A stretch of DNA of 64,000 nt from Vespula vulgaris. Lineage: Eukaryota; Arthropoda; Insecta; Hymenoptera; Vespidae. Each line of letters begins with the position of its first letter. The stretch's first letter is position 1. Shown here piece after piece: positions 24,390 to 35,859 of the stretch. The position numbers and the translations under genes are program-made. Location: contig NC_066586.1 in assembly GCF_905475345.1 (NCBI RefSeq), positions 19,105,312 through 19,169,311 on the forward strand, in the 5' to 3' direction. The notes under the pieces were generated by a model. It was not told the origin of the DNA. It was given only the letters and a program-made list of their open reading frames with translations, and ran no database searches.

Positions 24390-26430
24390 ATAACATCGAT
24401 AATCCTTGTCCAAGTTCGCGTGTCCCTTAGGTCCCATAGACCCGTAAAAGACGAAATCGTGAGACATGCTTCTTACCACGTTAAAACCGGTTGGTAAAAG
24501 GTGGAGGCAAGACCATCTTATTCGAATTGCTAATTAGGTGCGTGCGGAATTACTGTAAATCGACGCTCGGACGACTATTACTGTAAAGATAGTTCCCCGT
24601 ACACGAAATCCTCGAAAGTCTTAACTGCTACTATTAGTTTCTAACCGAGCGTCGTCGTACTATTCGTAATTTTCATTCTATTTTTCGATTTTCAACGAGA
24701 CCTGATAAATGAAATTCTGGTAGAACACTAATTAGAAACTTTATCGAACGATTTATATTCTACGTCATCGGATATAATGTTACCTATATACTTTCGAGCA
24801 CGGTATAACCTACTAATTAACGGACCCATGAAGAGCGATACTGTTAAATAGATCTGTGATTGATGATCATGAACAAGAGACATTGATTTTACCGTAAACA
24901 ACGTGCTAAAGGTAAGAGGAAGGAGAGGAGAAGAAGAAGGAGAAGGAGAGGACATAGCATAATTTCCTTCGCTTAGTACGCTCGCGAAACCTTGATACTC
25001 GAGCAGAGTCCATAAATCCACGGTGTCGTCGATGCAATCAATTCACTTTAATCAGAAACGTCCAACCGAGTCGCGGACTCTTCTTATTATCGCAGCTGCA
25101 GGCGAGAGGCATTAGATACAGTTCCTTACAAAAGTGTAAAACGTAACGAAAGTGTTCGCGTAAACTCGAACTCGACTAACGAATGAAAAAAGTAAAAAGA
25201 AAAAAAAAAAGAGAGAAAAGAAGGGAGGAAAAAAAAGAAACAGAAAAAATGACTTATCTCCATCTAATTAAACATAATTCTTAATATATCAAACAATACG
25301 AATTTCTTATCATCCTACCGGATAAAACAAAGCAAACTCTTCCTTTTTCTATATTTCGTTCTCCGGTAAAAATGAAACTTCGTGTTGTTGATCAAGAAGA
25401 TATAAAAAAAAAAAAAAAAAGAAGAAAAGAATTATGACAAAGCTCCCGTTAATTACCTCGGTATAATTTTAATCTGCGATCACTGGCTCGAAGAAAGACG
25501 TAAATTAACGAGCGCGAAAATCAACGACCGCGAGAGAGAGGAAGCACATATACTTTCATTTTTTTTTATTTCTTTTTCTTTTTTTTTTTCGAATCCAACC
25601 AAGTCAACTCTGCCTAGAGAGAACGATTCACTCGTTTTAGAATACTTCTTCAATTTTTTTCTTTTCTTTTTTTTCTTTTTTCTTTTTTACAAGCAATACT
25701 ATAATAATACACTTTTGCGAGCAAACGTACATACGCACGTACGTAGATAGGAGTACATACGTACACAGAGGCCAGGTCCATGCGCCATTAAAAGCAACGA
25801 CCGGAATTATTTGCAAAGTGAGACGATGAAAGCGCTCGTTACTACGCGACGAGAAACGTGTACACGTACGCACGTGTGCTTCAACTGTGTTACCTTTTCG
25901 TTGTCACATGTGTTTATAGATTCCGCGTATCACTGACTCTCGGACGCAATAATAAAACCATCTTCGGATTCGTAAGATGGAACGTTAATTTAAATTACGC
26001 ATATCCGCTTCTCTTTCGAGGAAAAAGAAAGTTAATGATAAAGAAGACAAAAAAAAAACGATCTTCGATCCTTGAATCGATTTCTCGAATCGATCGTTTC
26101 TCAATGACCTAAACCAATATTCTTGTTGAACGAGTTACTCTTATTATTACTTATAAAATTCTTGTCGGTTTAATACTTTTTATATATATATATCTCTCTC
26201 TCTTTCTCTCAGTTACACATTTATATAACTCGTAAGAGAATATCGTGTCTATTTTTCGCATAAGGCAGAGACAGGTGTAGGTACCCACGTAGCGTGTTGT
26301 CGTACGATAAAGCGAAAATGCAGGGACGATTATACGGGCCGAGTACGAAAGGAGTGTGAAAAAGGTAAAAAAAAAAAAAAAAAAAGAAAAAATAGAAAAA
26401 AGAGAGAGAAAAAAAAGGAAGAGTCGAAGC
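24390..26430. other. Non-coding, mostly unique DNA downstream of the exon
   Basis: On the minus strand this follows the exon's donor. It is mostly unique, with A/T runs near 25200, 25400, 25560 and 25650, and no further minus-strand exon with a good acceptor, single open frame and donor. Confidence 0.45.
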
Positions 26431-26441
26431 GAAAGAGGTAC

Positions 26442-26554
26442 CTGGTGTGGCTGCAGGGTGTCGGGGATGGGCTGCGGGCTATTAGCCGGCCGTGCTTATA
26501 GGACGCATCGGCGCAACCTCCACCTCCAAGCCGTTCCGGTTTTGTCTCTGCATT
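26442..26554 (-). CDS. Internal coding exon of an unidentified long gene
   Basis: Read on the minus strand, this 113-nt segment has all the parts of an internal exon. Upstream is a CTAAT branch-point-like element, then a T-rich tract ending TTTACAG; the exon ends CACCAG followed by GTACCT. Of the three frames only the first is open throughout, and it stays open across the donor. It begins NAETKPERL, continues with a run of four glycines and CADASYKH, and ends RSPSPTPCSHT, with two bases (AG) left over, so it enters at phase 0 and leaves at phase 2. The other two frames hit stops near the middle. Composition is richer and far less repetitive than the flanks. The Gly run and Ser/Pro-rich end suggest a disordered linker or cytoplasmic segment, possibly phosphorylated; that is inference. 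I do not recognise the family. It could be a cassette or isoform-specific exon. The ratchet point near 58 kb is on the same strand. Confidence 0.55.
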
Positions 26555-26723
26555 CTGTAAACAAAAAAAAAGAAAATAGAGATAATTAGGTTATTTGTGA
26601 TATCGAAACGTATGTATATCGCACGTCTATTATTACGAACGTTCGAAATCATATTTTGTTTCTCGGCAAAATTTTCAATTAGCTGATGATGCAACGCATT
26701 AGATGCAAAAAAGAAAAAAAAGG

Positions 26724-26727
<4 letters not shown>

Positions 26728-26796
<69 letters not shown>
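26728..26796. repeat. (GA)n microsatellite
   Basis: About 34 GA units lying just inside the weak recursive-type splice site at 26813. Confidence 0.97.
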
Positions 26797-26799
<3 letters not shown>

Positions 26800-26890
26800 A
26801 AATCACGACGTACCTACGCAGACAGACACATTGTGTTACACGTTGTAAAAAGGTGAAAAATAAAAGGTAGGGGAAATAGGAAGAAGAGAG
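26795..26890 (-). other. Possible second recursive-type splice site
   Basis: On the minus strand GCGTAG at 26814 is followed at once by GTACGT from 26813. The preceding roughly 90 nt are pyrimidine-rich and contain no AG, and GTAACAC could serve as branch point. The acceptor is TAG rather than CAG and the donor GTACGT rather than GTAAGT, so it is weaker than the site near 58 kb. It sits 259 bp upstream of the exon at 26554, so it might instead be a competing acceptor that regulates inclusion of that exon. Confidence 0.25.
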
Positions 26891-27139
26891 AGGGAGAGAG
26901 AGAGAGAGAGAGGGCGAAGGATGGCCAGCGTGTTTGCACTAGCGCCGACGTTGCATCAGTATGCGAACGGTGTGTCTGATTAAACGTCGATATGCTCCCT
27001 TCCTCACCCTATTTCGCCTTCCACCCTCCTGTACACAGAGAATCACGAACGCGCAAAAGCACGCGCCTACCCTCGCGATCGTGTACTACATAGTCGTCAG
27101 ACTCGAGGGACTGACTCGACCGAATGAAAACCTTGAGAT

Positions 27140-27166
27140 CTTTCTTTCTTTCTTTTTTTTTCTTGT

Positions 27167-27216
<50 letters not shown>

Positions 27217-27240
27217 CTTCTTTCTTTCCTTCTTTCTCCT
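27140..27240. repeat. (TTTC)n microsatellite
   Basis: About 11 perfect TTTC units at 27170-27213 in a T/C-rich block. Confidence 0.93.
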
Positions 27241-30200
27241 TCACAAAGCTTCGATTAATATTTATACTCGGCGATTTGAAAAAGTATGCTTAATCGAGCG
27301 TTTAAGACGATTCAACGAAACGAGTTCTTTCAGCAAGGCCAATTAAGCCAAGTTCTTGAGAGAGTTATAGCTTCCGAGTTACGCCCGAGGATACTTGAGC
27401 AACGCTCGAGATGATAAAGAAAGAAGGACAGGATAATGCGTGAGAGGTGCGAAGAGAATTTCTTTCTTTTTATTTTTTTCCTCCTTTTTTTTTCCTTCCG
27501 CTTCTGAAAGTGACGATAATGAAATTCCAAGGGAATGAGAATGAATTATCGTCGATTCGTTTATATTATCGAAACAATTTAAAGGTCATGTAAAATGTCT
27601 TCTGGTCTAGCATATAAACGATCGTATTATAAGTAGTAGGTTTAATAGACGTGTAAGACGGGATATCTCCGAATGAGATATAGATAATAAAAAAAATAAA
27701 TAAATAAAAAAATAAAAAAGCGAACAAACTTCGACCTGACGCGAGCTCTACGAGCCCTTTAATTTCTCGATTATCAGTTTTCTATCATCCCTCTCGATAA
27801 CACGGTACGCCCAACGATTTTATCCGATTTCCTACTTTTTTCTACTTTTCTGTTTTCTTTTTCTTTTTTTCTCCTTTTTTTTTTTTATTCCTTTTTCTTT
27901 TTTTCTCTCCGTGTAAAACGCGAGCTCGACCGCGAATACTTTTTAAAGGGCCGACGTCTATGGTGTAATACACGCATACACATAGGTATACACACGTAAA
28001 AGGAAGGAAGGAAGGGCTGTCTGACGCTCGTCGTTGGTGGAAAAGTTTATATTGGATTTCATATTTAATGGAACGCACACTCTTGCCACCATCGTCACTG
28101 CTACCACTACTACTACCTACCACCACCACCACCACCACCTCCACCTCCGCTTTCCAGATAAATTATTTATGTTGAGACACGCTCGGCCTCTGTTTCCCTC
28201 TTGGTAAAGGTGACGAGAAAGGTAACCGTGAGAAAAAGATAAAGGCAACGAGAAAGTAAAAGAAAAGAAAAGAAAAGAAAAAGAAAAGAAAGAAAACTAG
28301 AGAGAAGAAGGGGAACGTAGAAATCGAAGTTTCCTTGTTATCACCGCGATTATATTATTTATTATCCAAAAAGAAATAACACTCCGAGAGGTCGGCCAAG
28401 GAAAATTACATTTAGTTTCTTCGTTAACGAGACAATAAAATACGACGGTATACGCCATCTTCGATATTCTTCCGAGAGCGTAATTAAGAAGGCATTCAAA
28501 TTCGAGCCACATTATGTAGATTCAAGGAGGATAAAATAAGAGAGAAAGAGAGAAAGAGAAAGAGAGAGAAAGAGAGAGACGACTATGGAAAATTGTTATT
28601 AATTTATCGTCTGAAGAGGGCCGAGAGTACGCTTTAAACGACTACGTATATACGTAGAGTCAGGGGTAAACCACGATTGTCGTTAAAACGGAAGGACGAA
28701 GGATTCCTCCTCGAGGAAAGGAGAAACTCCTCGACCGATTCGAGATACTCGGACGGTGCCTTTTAATTGGGCCACCATTCTCGAAAACCGAAGAAGGGAG
28801 AGATCCGGAGAAAAGTAGAAACAGGAAAGAAGAAGGCTAAAAAGATACAACGCGAAGGTACACCGACGCCATTCATCCTTTTAATGGCTTCATTGAATCT
28901 TCAAGAGGGTAGTAATTGATGACTCTTCATTGTCCTCCCGTCCTACTATTACCGAGGGTTGATATCTTTGAGAAACGGACTGAAAATTACCACCCTCTGT
29001 ATCCGATCTTATCGACACTTTAATACGATCGACTTTTTCTGTCGGCTTAATGTTATATAATACATGTCAGGTTGTATTGTATGGTGAAAGAATATTTTAG
29101 GTAAAAGTTTATATCGTATTTTACGTATATATATATATATTTATGTACATAAAATTAAATGCAAGAAAGAATTAAAACTCGCATTGTTAACGATACTTTA
29201 TTCGTTCTCAGCTTCGTCTCGGTATCGTGTACTTTCAGTAACCTTTCCATAGTACGACCATACAAACGGCACGACAAAGTGCCCATGAAATCTCGTAGAA
29301 AGAGAAACGATTCGATAATTGGCAGAATAAATCACATTGGCGTAGTATAAGTGGATGGATTCGAACGAGAAGTGCGAGAGAGAGAGAGAGAGAGAGAGAA
29401 AATAGGAAAGGAAGAAAGAGAAAATCTAGAGGGATTGGAGTAGGAAAAATCTGCTTAATTGCTCTCCGTTGTTCAAAGGATAGCTTATGCCTGAGATCAG
29501 GCTTGTTCGTCGAGTCGATTTTCGCTATAGTTCAAGTGCACATACATAAAACAACACAACGCTTTGATTATTACTTCACGTGAACGAGAAAAAATAGGAG
29601 AGAAAAAAAGAAAGATAGAGAAAAAAAAAGTAAAATGAAGGATGAAAACACACACATATATATATATGTCGTTGTAAAAAAAAAAAGAAAGAGAAAGAAA
29701 GAAAAAACGTCTGATTTTTCTTCTTTTTTTTTTTTCTTCATTTCTCATCGAAATTTTCGAATTCAAAACTTCCACAATGGTGTTTTCCTTGTCTCTCGCT
29801 CAGCATCCGACGTGTCATCTCTGACGAACGGCGCGCTTGTTTCTGCTAGGTGAAATTGCTATGCCGCGTCCGAATATCGTACGCTGTGTGTTACCCGCAC
29901 ACGGGCCAACGCGGCAATTTGTCAAAGAGTGCACTCGACCGAGGCATCGATTAATTTAACGATTAAATTATGCCACCTTCCTGCCGGCGTATATCCGTCG
30001 CGTTACCGAGTCGAGTCGAATGAAAGAGTTATATGCTCTCCTAAAAATCATTCGGCTATACATCAACGTTTTCCATCTAGCCTATTCCGATGATATCCGA
30101 TCTGGTAATATATCAATTACGATTATTATTTCTTGTCTCTAAACAAAAAAAAAAGAAAAAAAAATTTCATTTCCACACTAATTGCAAAAGCAAAGAAATA

Positions 30201-30470
30201 GAAAGATTACGCGAGATAGATCGAATGGTGCAAATCGATCAACCCTTATAAAGTAAAATTTCGTTAATTTTATTAAACGTCAATAATAAAATCAATTATA
30301 ATGAAAATCGTTGGAAACTCGCACGATCTATAACGATCAAGTTTTAAACGCGTTGTTTCTTTGTTCCTTTTTTATTTTTTAATCTTTAACTTTTTCTTTT
30401 AATCAATCGAGGTTTTCTTGAAGATTAAATTATAAACGAAATATACATATGTACGTACATATATACATAT
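27241..30470. other. Non-coding, mostly unique DNA
   Basis: Unique DNA at 27245-27460, 27500-27660, 28300-29120 and 29800-30350. Smaller features: T/C-rich 27840-27910, CCA triplets 28118-28145, GA at 29378-29399. No exon supported. Confidence 0.45.
28118..28145. repeat. (CCA)n triplet repeat
   Basis: About nine CCA/CCT units. Confidence 0.85.
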
Positions 30471-30477
30471 AAATCTA

Positions 30478-30512
30478 CAGACATACATACATACATACAT
30501 ACATACATTCAT
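30478..30512. repeat. (CATA)n microsatellite
   Basis: About seven CATA units then variants. Confidence 0.9.
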
Positions 30513-30757
30513 GCACACGTATATACATATGTAGGTTTAGGACCGATCTATAGTGGTTAACCTCGGCTGCTTTTGAAACGAACCACCGGTCGCCATCAGT
30601 GGAGAACTTAATCTACGGACGATCATTACGCGTAACAAAGTCACGTGCGGATTCGAGAGCGAAGCTTGGTAGAAACAGTTCGATGATTTAATGTCTCAAC
30701 TTCTCCGTATGCTTTGCGCGTTCGTAAATCGAATAAATTTCGGTGCGTTCGGGTTGT

Positions 30758-30759
<2 letters not shown>

Positions 30760-30801
<42 letters not shown>

Positions 30802-30830
30802 AAGAAAGAAAGAGAGAAAAAGAAAAAGAA
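30760..30830. repeat. (GA)n/(AAAG)n compound tract
   Basis: GA array followed by AAAG units. Confidence 0.92.
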
Positions 30831-31384
30831 AGAAACAGACGGATAGACAGTAAAACAGAAACTCGACTATGTCTTCTGCAATAGTCAAAAATTTATTTAT
30901 TTTACCCTCTTCCATTTCCCGTACATTTCGTTTTCATTTCTCGAGAGAAAATCGAACTAAACGAGATCGTAGTATCGAATAAAATATCCAATGTTCGCAA
31001 GCACCGAAGAATATAGCACGTCGACGCGATTATTTCTCGTAAATCAAACGAAATAAGATTCTAAGTGTCGTTCTTATAAGTCGATGAATCTATGATAAAC
31101 AAAAAAGAAACAAATAATAAATAAAAAAGAAACGAGAAGAACAAGTATATGTATGTAAAACAAGGGAGAAAAAATGTTTACGAAAACAAACAAGAAAAAG
31201 AAGAAGAAGAAAGAAAAGAAAACCACATTAACGCGCTAATTAACCATTTCCGTAGGGAAGTAAGTAGTTTTTAGTTCGGATAGATAAGTCACATTTAACC
31301 GTGATACCGTTTAATCGTCGAAACGACCTTTTCGCTAATTGGTACGCCATTGCAGTCGCCTTTGACGTGGAATACGAAAGGTAC

Positions 31385-31386
<2 letters not shown>

Positions 31387-31430
<44 letters not shown>
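31387..31430. repeat. (CT)n microsatellite
   Basis: About 18 CT units; GTACGT directly before it is donor-like on the plus strand (AAAG|GTACGT at 31380/31381). Confidence 0.93.
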
Positions 31431-32212
31431 TTACTACTCGCACGTCGCTCGTTTGAATTCATTTCCCTTGGTCCATCCCTCGCTCTTTTAACTACGAAAG
31501 GAGAGACTTTGTGTGAATTTAACGGCGATAACGAAGCGCGACTTCGTCGATAGTAGCCAGCCGACTAATTGGTTCGACTACGAACGTGTACATACAATGC
31601 GATCTCGTCGGATCACTTTCGAGTAGTATCTACCTACTAGAAGAGAAAGAGAAGAGAAAGAGAGAGAGAGAGAGAGGGAAAGAGAGAATACGAAATCCTA
31701 TTTCTGTCAATGTCTTTTCACCTTTCGATCCACGCTCGTTCGAAATTTCGAACGCTTTCAAACTCGTTCTTCCTCCGATCCTACCGATACACATCATTTC
31801 TCTAATTATTCTCGTCTTAACGTTGCCATGAATGGATTTACAATTACAAAATCAAAAGGAAATTGCAAAAGCTATATCATCGATCTCTCCGTATCTTTTC
31901 TCTTGTCTTTTTTATTTATTTATACGCGTTTCTTTTCTCTTTGCTATTTTTCTTTTTTTTTTTTTCTTTATTTCACGTAATTCGAACGATCGTTTTGACG
32001 TTGGACAGGGCTTTAAATCGATGGTTTTTAATAACATTCAAAATTCACAAGCGGAAAGTAATACTCGTCCACAAAATCGTATACTCTACATAGGTGTATA
32101 AATTATTTTTTACAGAGGGGTAAATAAATAAATGATGCCTCGTATACTCGGAAATTTTTCTTTTTTTTTTTTTCTTTTTCGTTCTTTTTGTTCCCTTTCT
32201 TTTTTTTTACAG

Positions 32213-32420
32213 CAAATTGAACGTTTATCGGCAAAAGCGATCCGTTTTTCGATCGGTCGAGTTGGCTTTCGTAGAAGCCACGATGAATCATAATTAACCA
32301 CTTTTGAAGGCACGCATCGATAGGGCCGAGTGCAACAACGGCCATTAAGCGTGACGATCCGTCAGCGATTTTACGCTGTGCTAATAACGTGTAATGTCGA
32401 ATTAACGCGACGTCCGCATT
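32213..32420. other. Repeat-free island, possible conserved non-coding element
   Basis: Begins right after a very strong plus-strand acceptor-like TTTTACAG (ends 32212) and stays unique for 200 bp. Two plus frames are open for about 80 nt, then both stop; no donor is present. GGCCATTAAG and ATAATTAACC motifs fit regulatory DNA better than coding. Confidence 0.3.
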
Positions 32421-32439
32421 TATTCGTTCTCTCCCACTC

Positions 32440-32455
32440 CCACTCTCTCTCTCTG

Positions 32456-32490
<35 letters not shown>

Positions 32491-32502
32491 TTCTCTCTCC
32501 TC
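32440..32502. repeat. (CT)n imperfect microsatellite
   Basis: CT units with GTCT and TTT breaks. Confidence 0.92.
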
Positions 32503-32559
32503 TTTCCCCTTCTCGTTATGTCGCTCGCGAAACGAACGCACGTTCCCACCGATATATAG

Positions 32560-33049
32560 GCCGAACACATTGCATTAATGTTGAATACGTTTTCGGTGTG
32601 ATCGTATATCAAAATGGCTGACGTAGCGACCGCGATGCAGCCAATCCATGCCAGAAATAGCCGCGAATTAAAATCGCATTGGCCTACCTACGCGTGATCA
32701 AAGATGACACTCTATCCGATATCGTTGACGATTCGATTTGTAAACGCATATTCGCGATCTGTGTCCTACGGGAAATAAAGAAGGAATTTCATACAAATAG
32801 ATAGATTATATTAATTCAATATCGCGTAGGAAGTAGGATGCGTGTGTGTATATATCGTATAACTGAATAAGGTGTCTGGCGCTTTTAAACTTAACGAGTA
32901 CCTTTGATCTCGTACAATTTTTTCATAAGAAATAAAAACTAGATCGCGTAAAAAGAGAATAATAATGGTCGTTTACATCAAACATCAGAACGGCAGAATT
33001 ACTCGATTAACAAATATACATAACATATACATATACATACATACATACA

Positions 33050-33085
<36 letters not shown>

Positions 33086-33086
33086 T

Positions 33087-33124
<38 letters not shown>

Positions 33125-33430
33125 ACCATTAACATTGTGATACATTAAACCGCGTGAGTTTAATGAGCCGATAATCTCGACCTCTTGAAGAGAGCTGCTT
33201 TATCACGAGTCGAGACGATAAACCGTGACGACGACAAAGACGACAAAGAAACGTGTTTCCACGCGCGAGAGCCCCCCAACATATTAACGCTGCATGAATG
33301 CGTGGCCGTTGATGCGTTGAGAATAGAACTTTAAGTACGAGGCCGAGTGACGTCATTGCCGTTCTCGCGTTGATACGTAGTAGTACTTACTCTTTCGCGT
33401 ACCCTCCGCCACTTTGGAATGTTTCACGCC
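32560..33430. other. Unique DNA with YY1- and CRE-like motifs
   Basis: AAAATGGCTG at 32611-32620 matches the YY1/Pho core (GCCAT on the minus strand), and TGACGTCA at 33348-33355 is a perfect CRE palindrome. The intervening CATA/TA array is listed separately. Coding is not supported; the 33129-33356 minus frame lacks splice boundaries. Confidence 0.35.
33022..33121. repeat. (CATA)n/(TA)n compound microsatellite
   Basis: About 13 CATA units followed by roughly 20 TA units. Confidence 0.96.
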
Positions 33431-33918
33431 TACGAATGCTCGTAAGAATCGGTCAAATCGAATTTACTTTATCGCATTATTATTCGTAAATCTTTTTATT
33501 ACTTACGTAATATAACGATCTAACAAATATTTGTTTACATGGGTTATATATTGTACACGTACGTACGTACGTACGTGCGTATAGGTGTATGATCGATATA
33601 GGTGTATGAATCGTATGATCGACTTTTTGTTCAGAACGTCATTACTTCCTTATCTTGTACAATGTCACGAACAACGAGAAGTCTTTGAAAGATGTTTTAC
33701 ATTCGAAAAAGAGAAAGAATAAGAAGAGAAGAAAAGTAAAAAAAAAGAAAAGGAGGAGAAAAACGATGATAAAAATTCGACGCGCTTGCACGTAAATCGA
33801 GTAAAATGAATAAATATTCTCGGTAAGCAGGAAAATCTTTAAATACAATGGTGTGCAATGACATCGTAAAAGAGTCATGATCGTAAAAAGAGTTATAAAG
33901 AGGAAGTGGTGTAAAAAG

Positions 33919-33925
<7 letters not shown>

Positions 33926-33952
<27 letters not shown>
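33926..33952. repeat. (GA)n microsatellite
   Basis: About 13 GA units. Confidence 0.9.
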
Positions 33953-33956
<4 letters not shown>

Positions 33957-34811
33957 AAGGAATAGAGGATTACGAGTGAGAAATCTCGCGGTTAACTTTT
34001 ATGGTGCAATTAACGTATTTATACGATACCCAACGAATCAGAAATGTTTTAACTGTTCCCTTTTTCTTGCTCTTCCTCTTTCGTTTACTATCTCCTTTTC
34101 GCTCCACCTTTCTCTCTCTCTCTCTGTTTTCTCTTACTCTTGAATCGGTCCACGAGGAACTCCAAACCACGCCACAGCACGCTTTTATCCACAAACTTCT
34201 CTTAATGGCTGATCAACAAGAAACCCAAAGTTCCATCTCGGTGGAAACTTTTTAATTAAAGAAAAAGAAACGTAGGGTTGAGTATCTTTCGAAGGATCTT
34301 TCTCTCCCTCTCTCTCTCTCTTTTTCTCTCTTTCTCTTCCTCTTTCTCCTTCTCTTCTTTTCTTTTTTTCTTCTTTTTTTTTTTTAGAACGATGCCCACG
34401 ATTAGAAACCACAACCGATTCTCTATCTCCAAATTTTTCATACGTCCTCGTCGAGCTTCCTTCGTCGAACTTTTACACGTCTAATTATTACGTAACTTGA
34501 TTATCCAGCAAAACTCGAACTCGGATCCGAGATTTTTCCTCGTTGAAAGGATAAGAAAATAAAGGGAAGGAGGAAAGAGAAAAATGAGGATGAGATATAT
34601 AGGAAATCGTAGCACCGACAACGAGGAAAAACAATTTTACTCCTCCGAGCTATTTCCTTTCTTCGAGATGAGTTCCAGGATGAGAATGAACAACCGATTG
34701 AAAAACCGCGAAAACGAACAACGAAAGGAGCCCGACTGGAGTTCGTCGATCTGAAATTTTCTTCGTGCAAGAGTAGGACGACGATATCGAAGAAAGACAG
34801 ACAGATGGATG

Positions 34812-34819
<8 letters not shown>

Positions 34820-34851
<32 letters not shown>
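34820..34851. repeat. (AG)n microsatellite
   Basis: About 16 AG units. Confidence 0.93.
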
Positions 34852-34853
<2 letters not shown>

Positions 34854-35356
34854 TATACAAGTCGTTGAGTAAGAAGATAATCCACAAGTGGACTCGTGAG
34901 TAAACGATCTTCTCTAAAACAGTCGAGTTTCTATCTCCATGTTTCTTTCTCGCAAACACGTACTTAGTTACTTTCTTACCTACACATTGACGTACTTGTG
35001 TTGAGTGATAAGCGATAACGAATAAAGAATAATCGTTTTATAGCATATCTTCTTTCTTCTTCTTGTTGTTCTTCTTCTTGTTACTCTCCTTTTTCTTATT
35101 GTTCGATATATTATTTACTAATAAACGAACTACGTAAGCACTTGCGTATCACGAACGAAATTCAAAAGGAAAACGTAGAGAAGTATATTAAAACGAAATA
35201 AGCGACTAAATCGAAGCGACATACTTTGCAGATCTATCCTGCTTCGTGTCCGTAACCTTACTACTAATATCACGAGTATATTCCAAAGTCCTTCGAATCT
35301 ACAAACACCAACGAACGGGACGACCTTTCTTTGTTTTCCTTAACGACGAAGCTTTC

Positions 35357-35383
35357 AAAAAAAAAAAAAAAAAAAAAAAAAAA
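35357..35383. repeat. A homopolymer, 27 nt
   Basis: Uninterrupted A-run followed by AG and AAAG units. No retroposed gene body is recognisable beside it. Confidence 0.95.
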
Positions 35384-35784
35384 GAGAGAGAGAAAAGAAA
35401 AGAAAAGAAAAAAGAAAAAGAATTCGAAGGCAATTTTCAAACACCATCTCTACCAATTTTCAGACCCTTCCACAGCGGGACGTCGATGTTATTGTCTGAT
35501 TCTTAGAATACCAACAACAACAAAAAAAAAAAGAAAGAAAGAAAGAAAAGGAAAGAAACTACTTTTGAATAAGCATCGATCCTGACTGACCCGAGAATAT
35601 GAAAGAAAATGTTAAACATATGACTAGTTTTGTACTCAAGTTCTTTCGTGTAAAAATATCCAAAATGAAAAAGGAGAAATATACATGGCCTATATCTTAG
35701 AATACATACCTAGCGATCAAACATCGTGATATGCAAATGGATCGAACGCAAAATCGAAGATACCTACCTATGTTGTACGTACAA

Positions 35785-35815
<31 letters not shown>

Positions 35816-35842
35816 AAACGTCATATATATATATATATATAT
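35785..35842. repeat. (GA)n and (TA)n microsatellites
   Basis: About 13 GA units, then about ten TA units separated by 12 nt of unique sequence. Confidence 0.92.
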
Positions 35843-35859
35843 AAATGTATATGTGTATA

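Noticed and set aside
34960..35000. Minus-strand TAG|GTAAG juxtaposition at 34978, possible ratchet point
   Set aside because: No pyrimidine tract precedes it; the upstream sequence is CA- and purine-containing.
35357..35383. A27 run as a possible retroposon tail
   Set aside because: No element body, target-site duplication or coding remnant beside it; likewise for A30 at 47420-47449.
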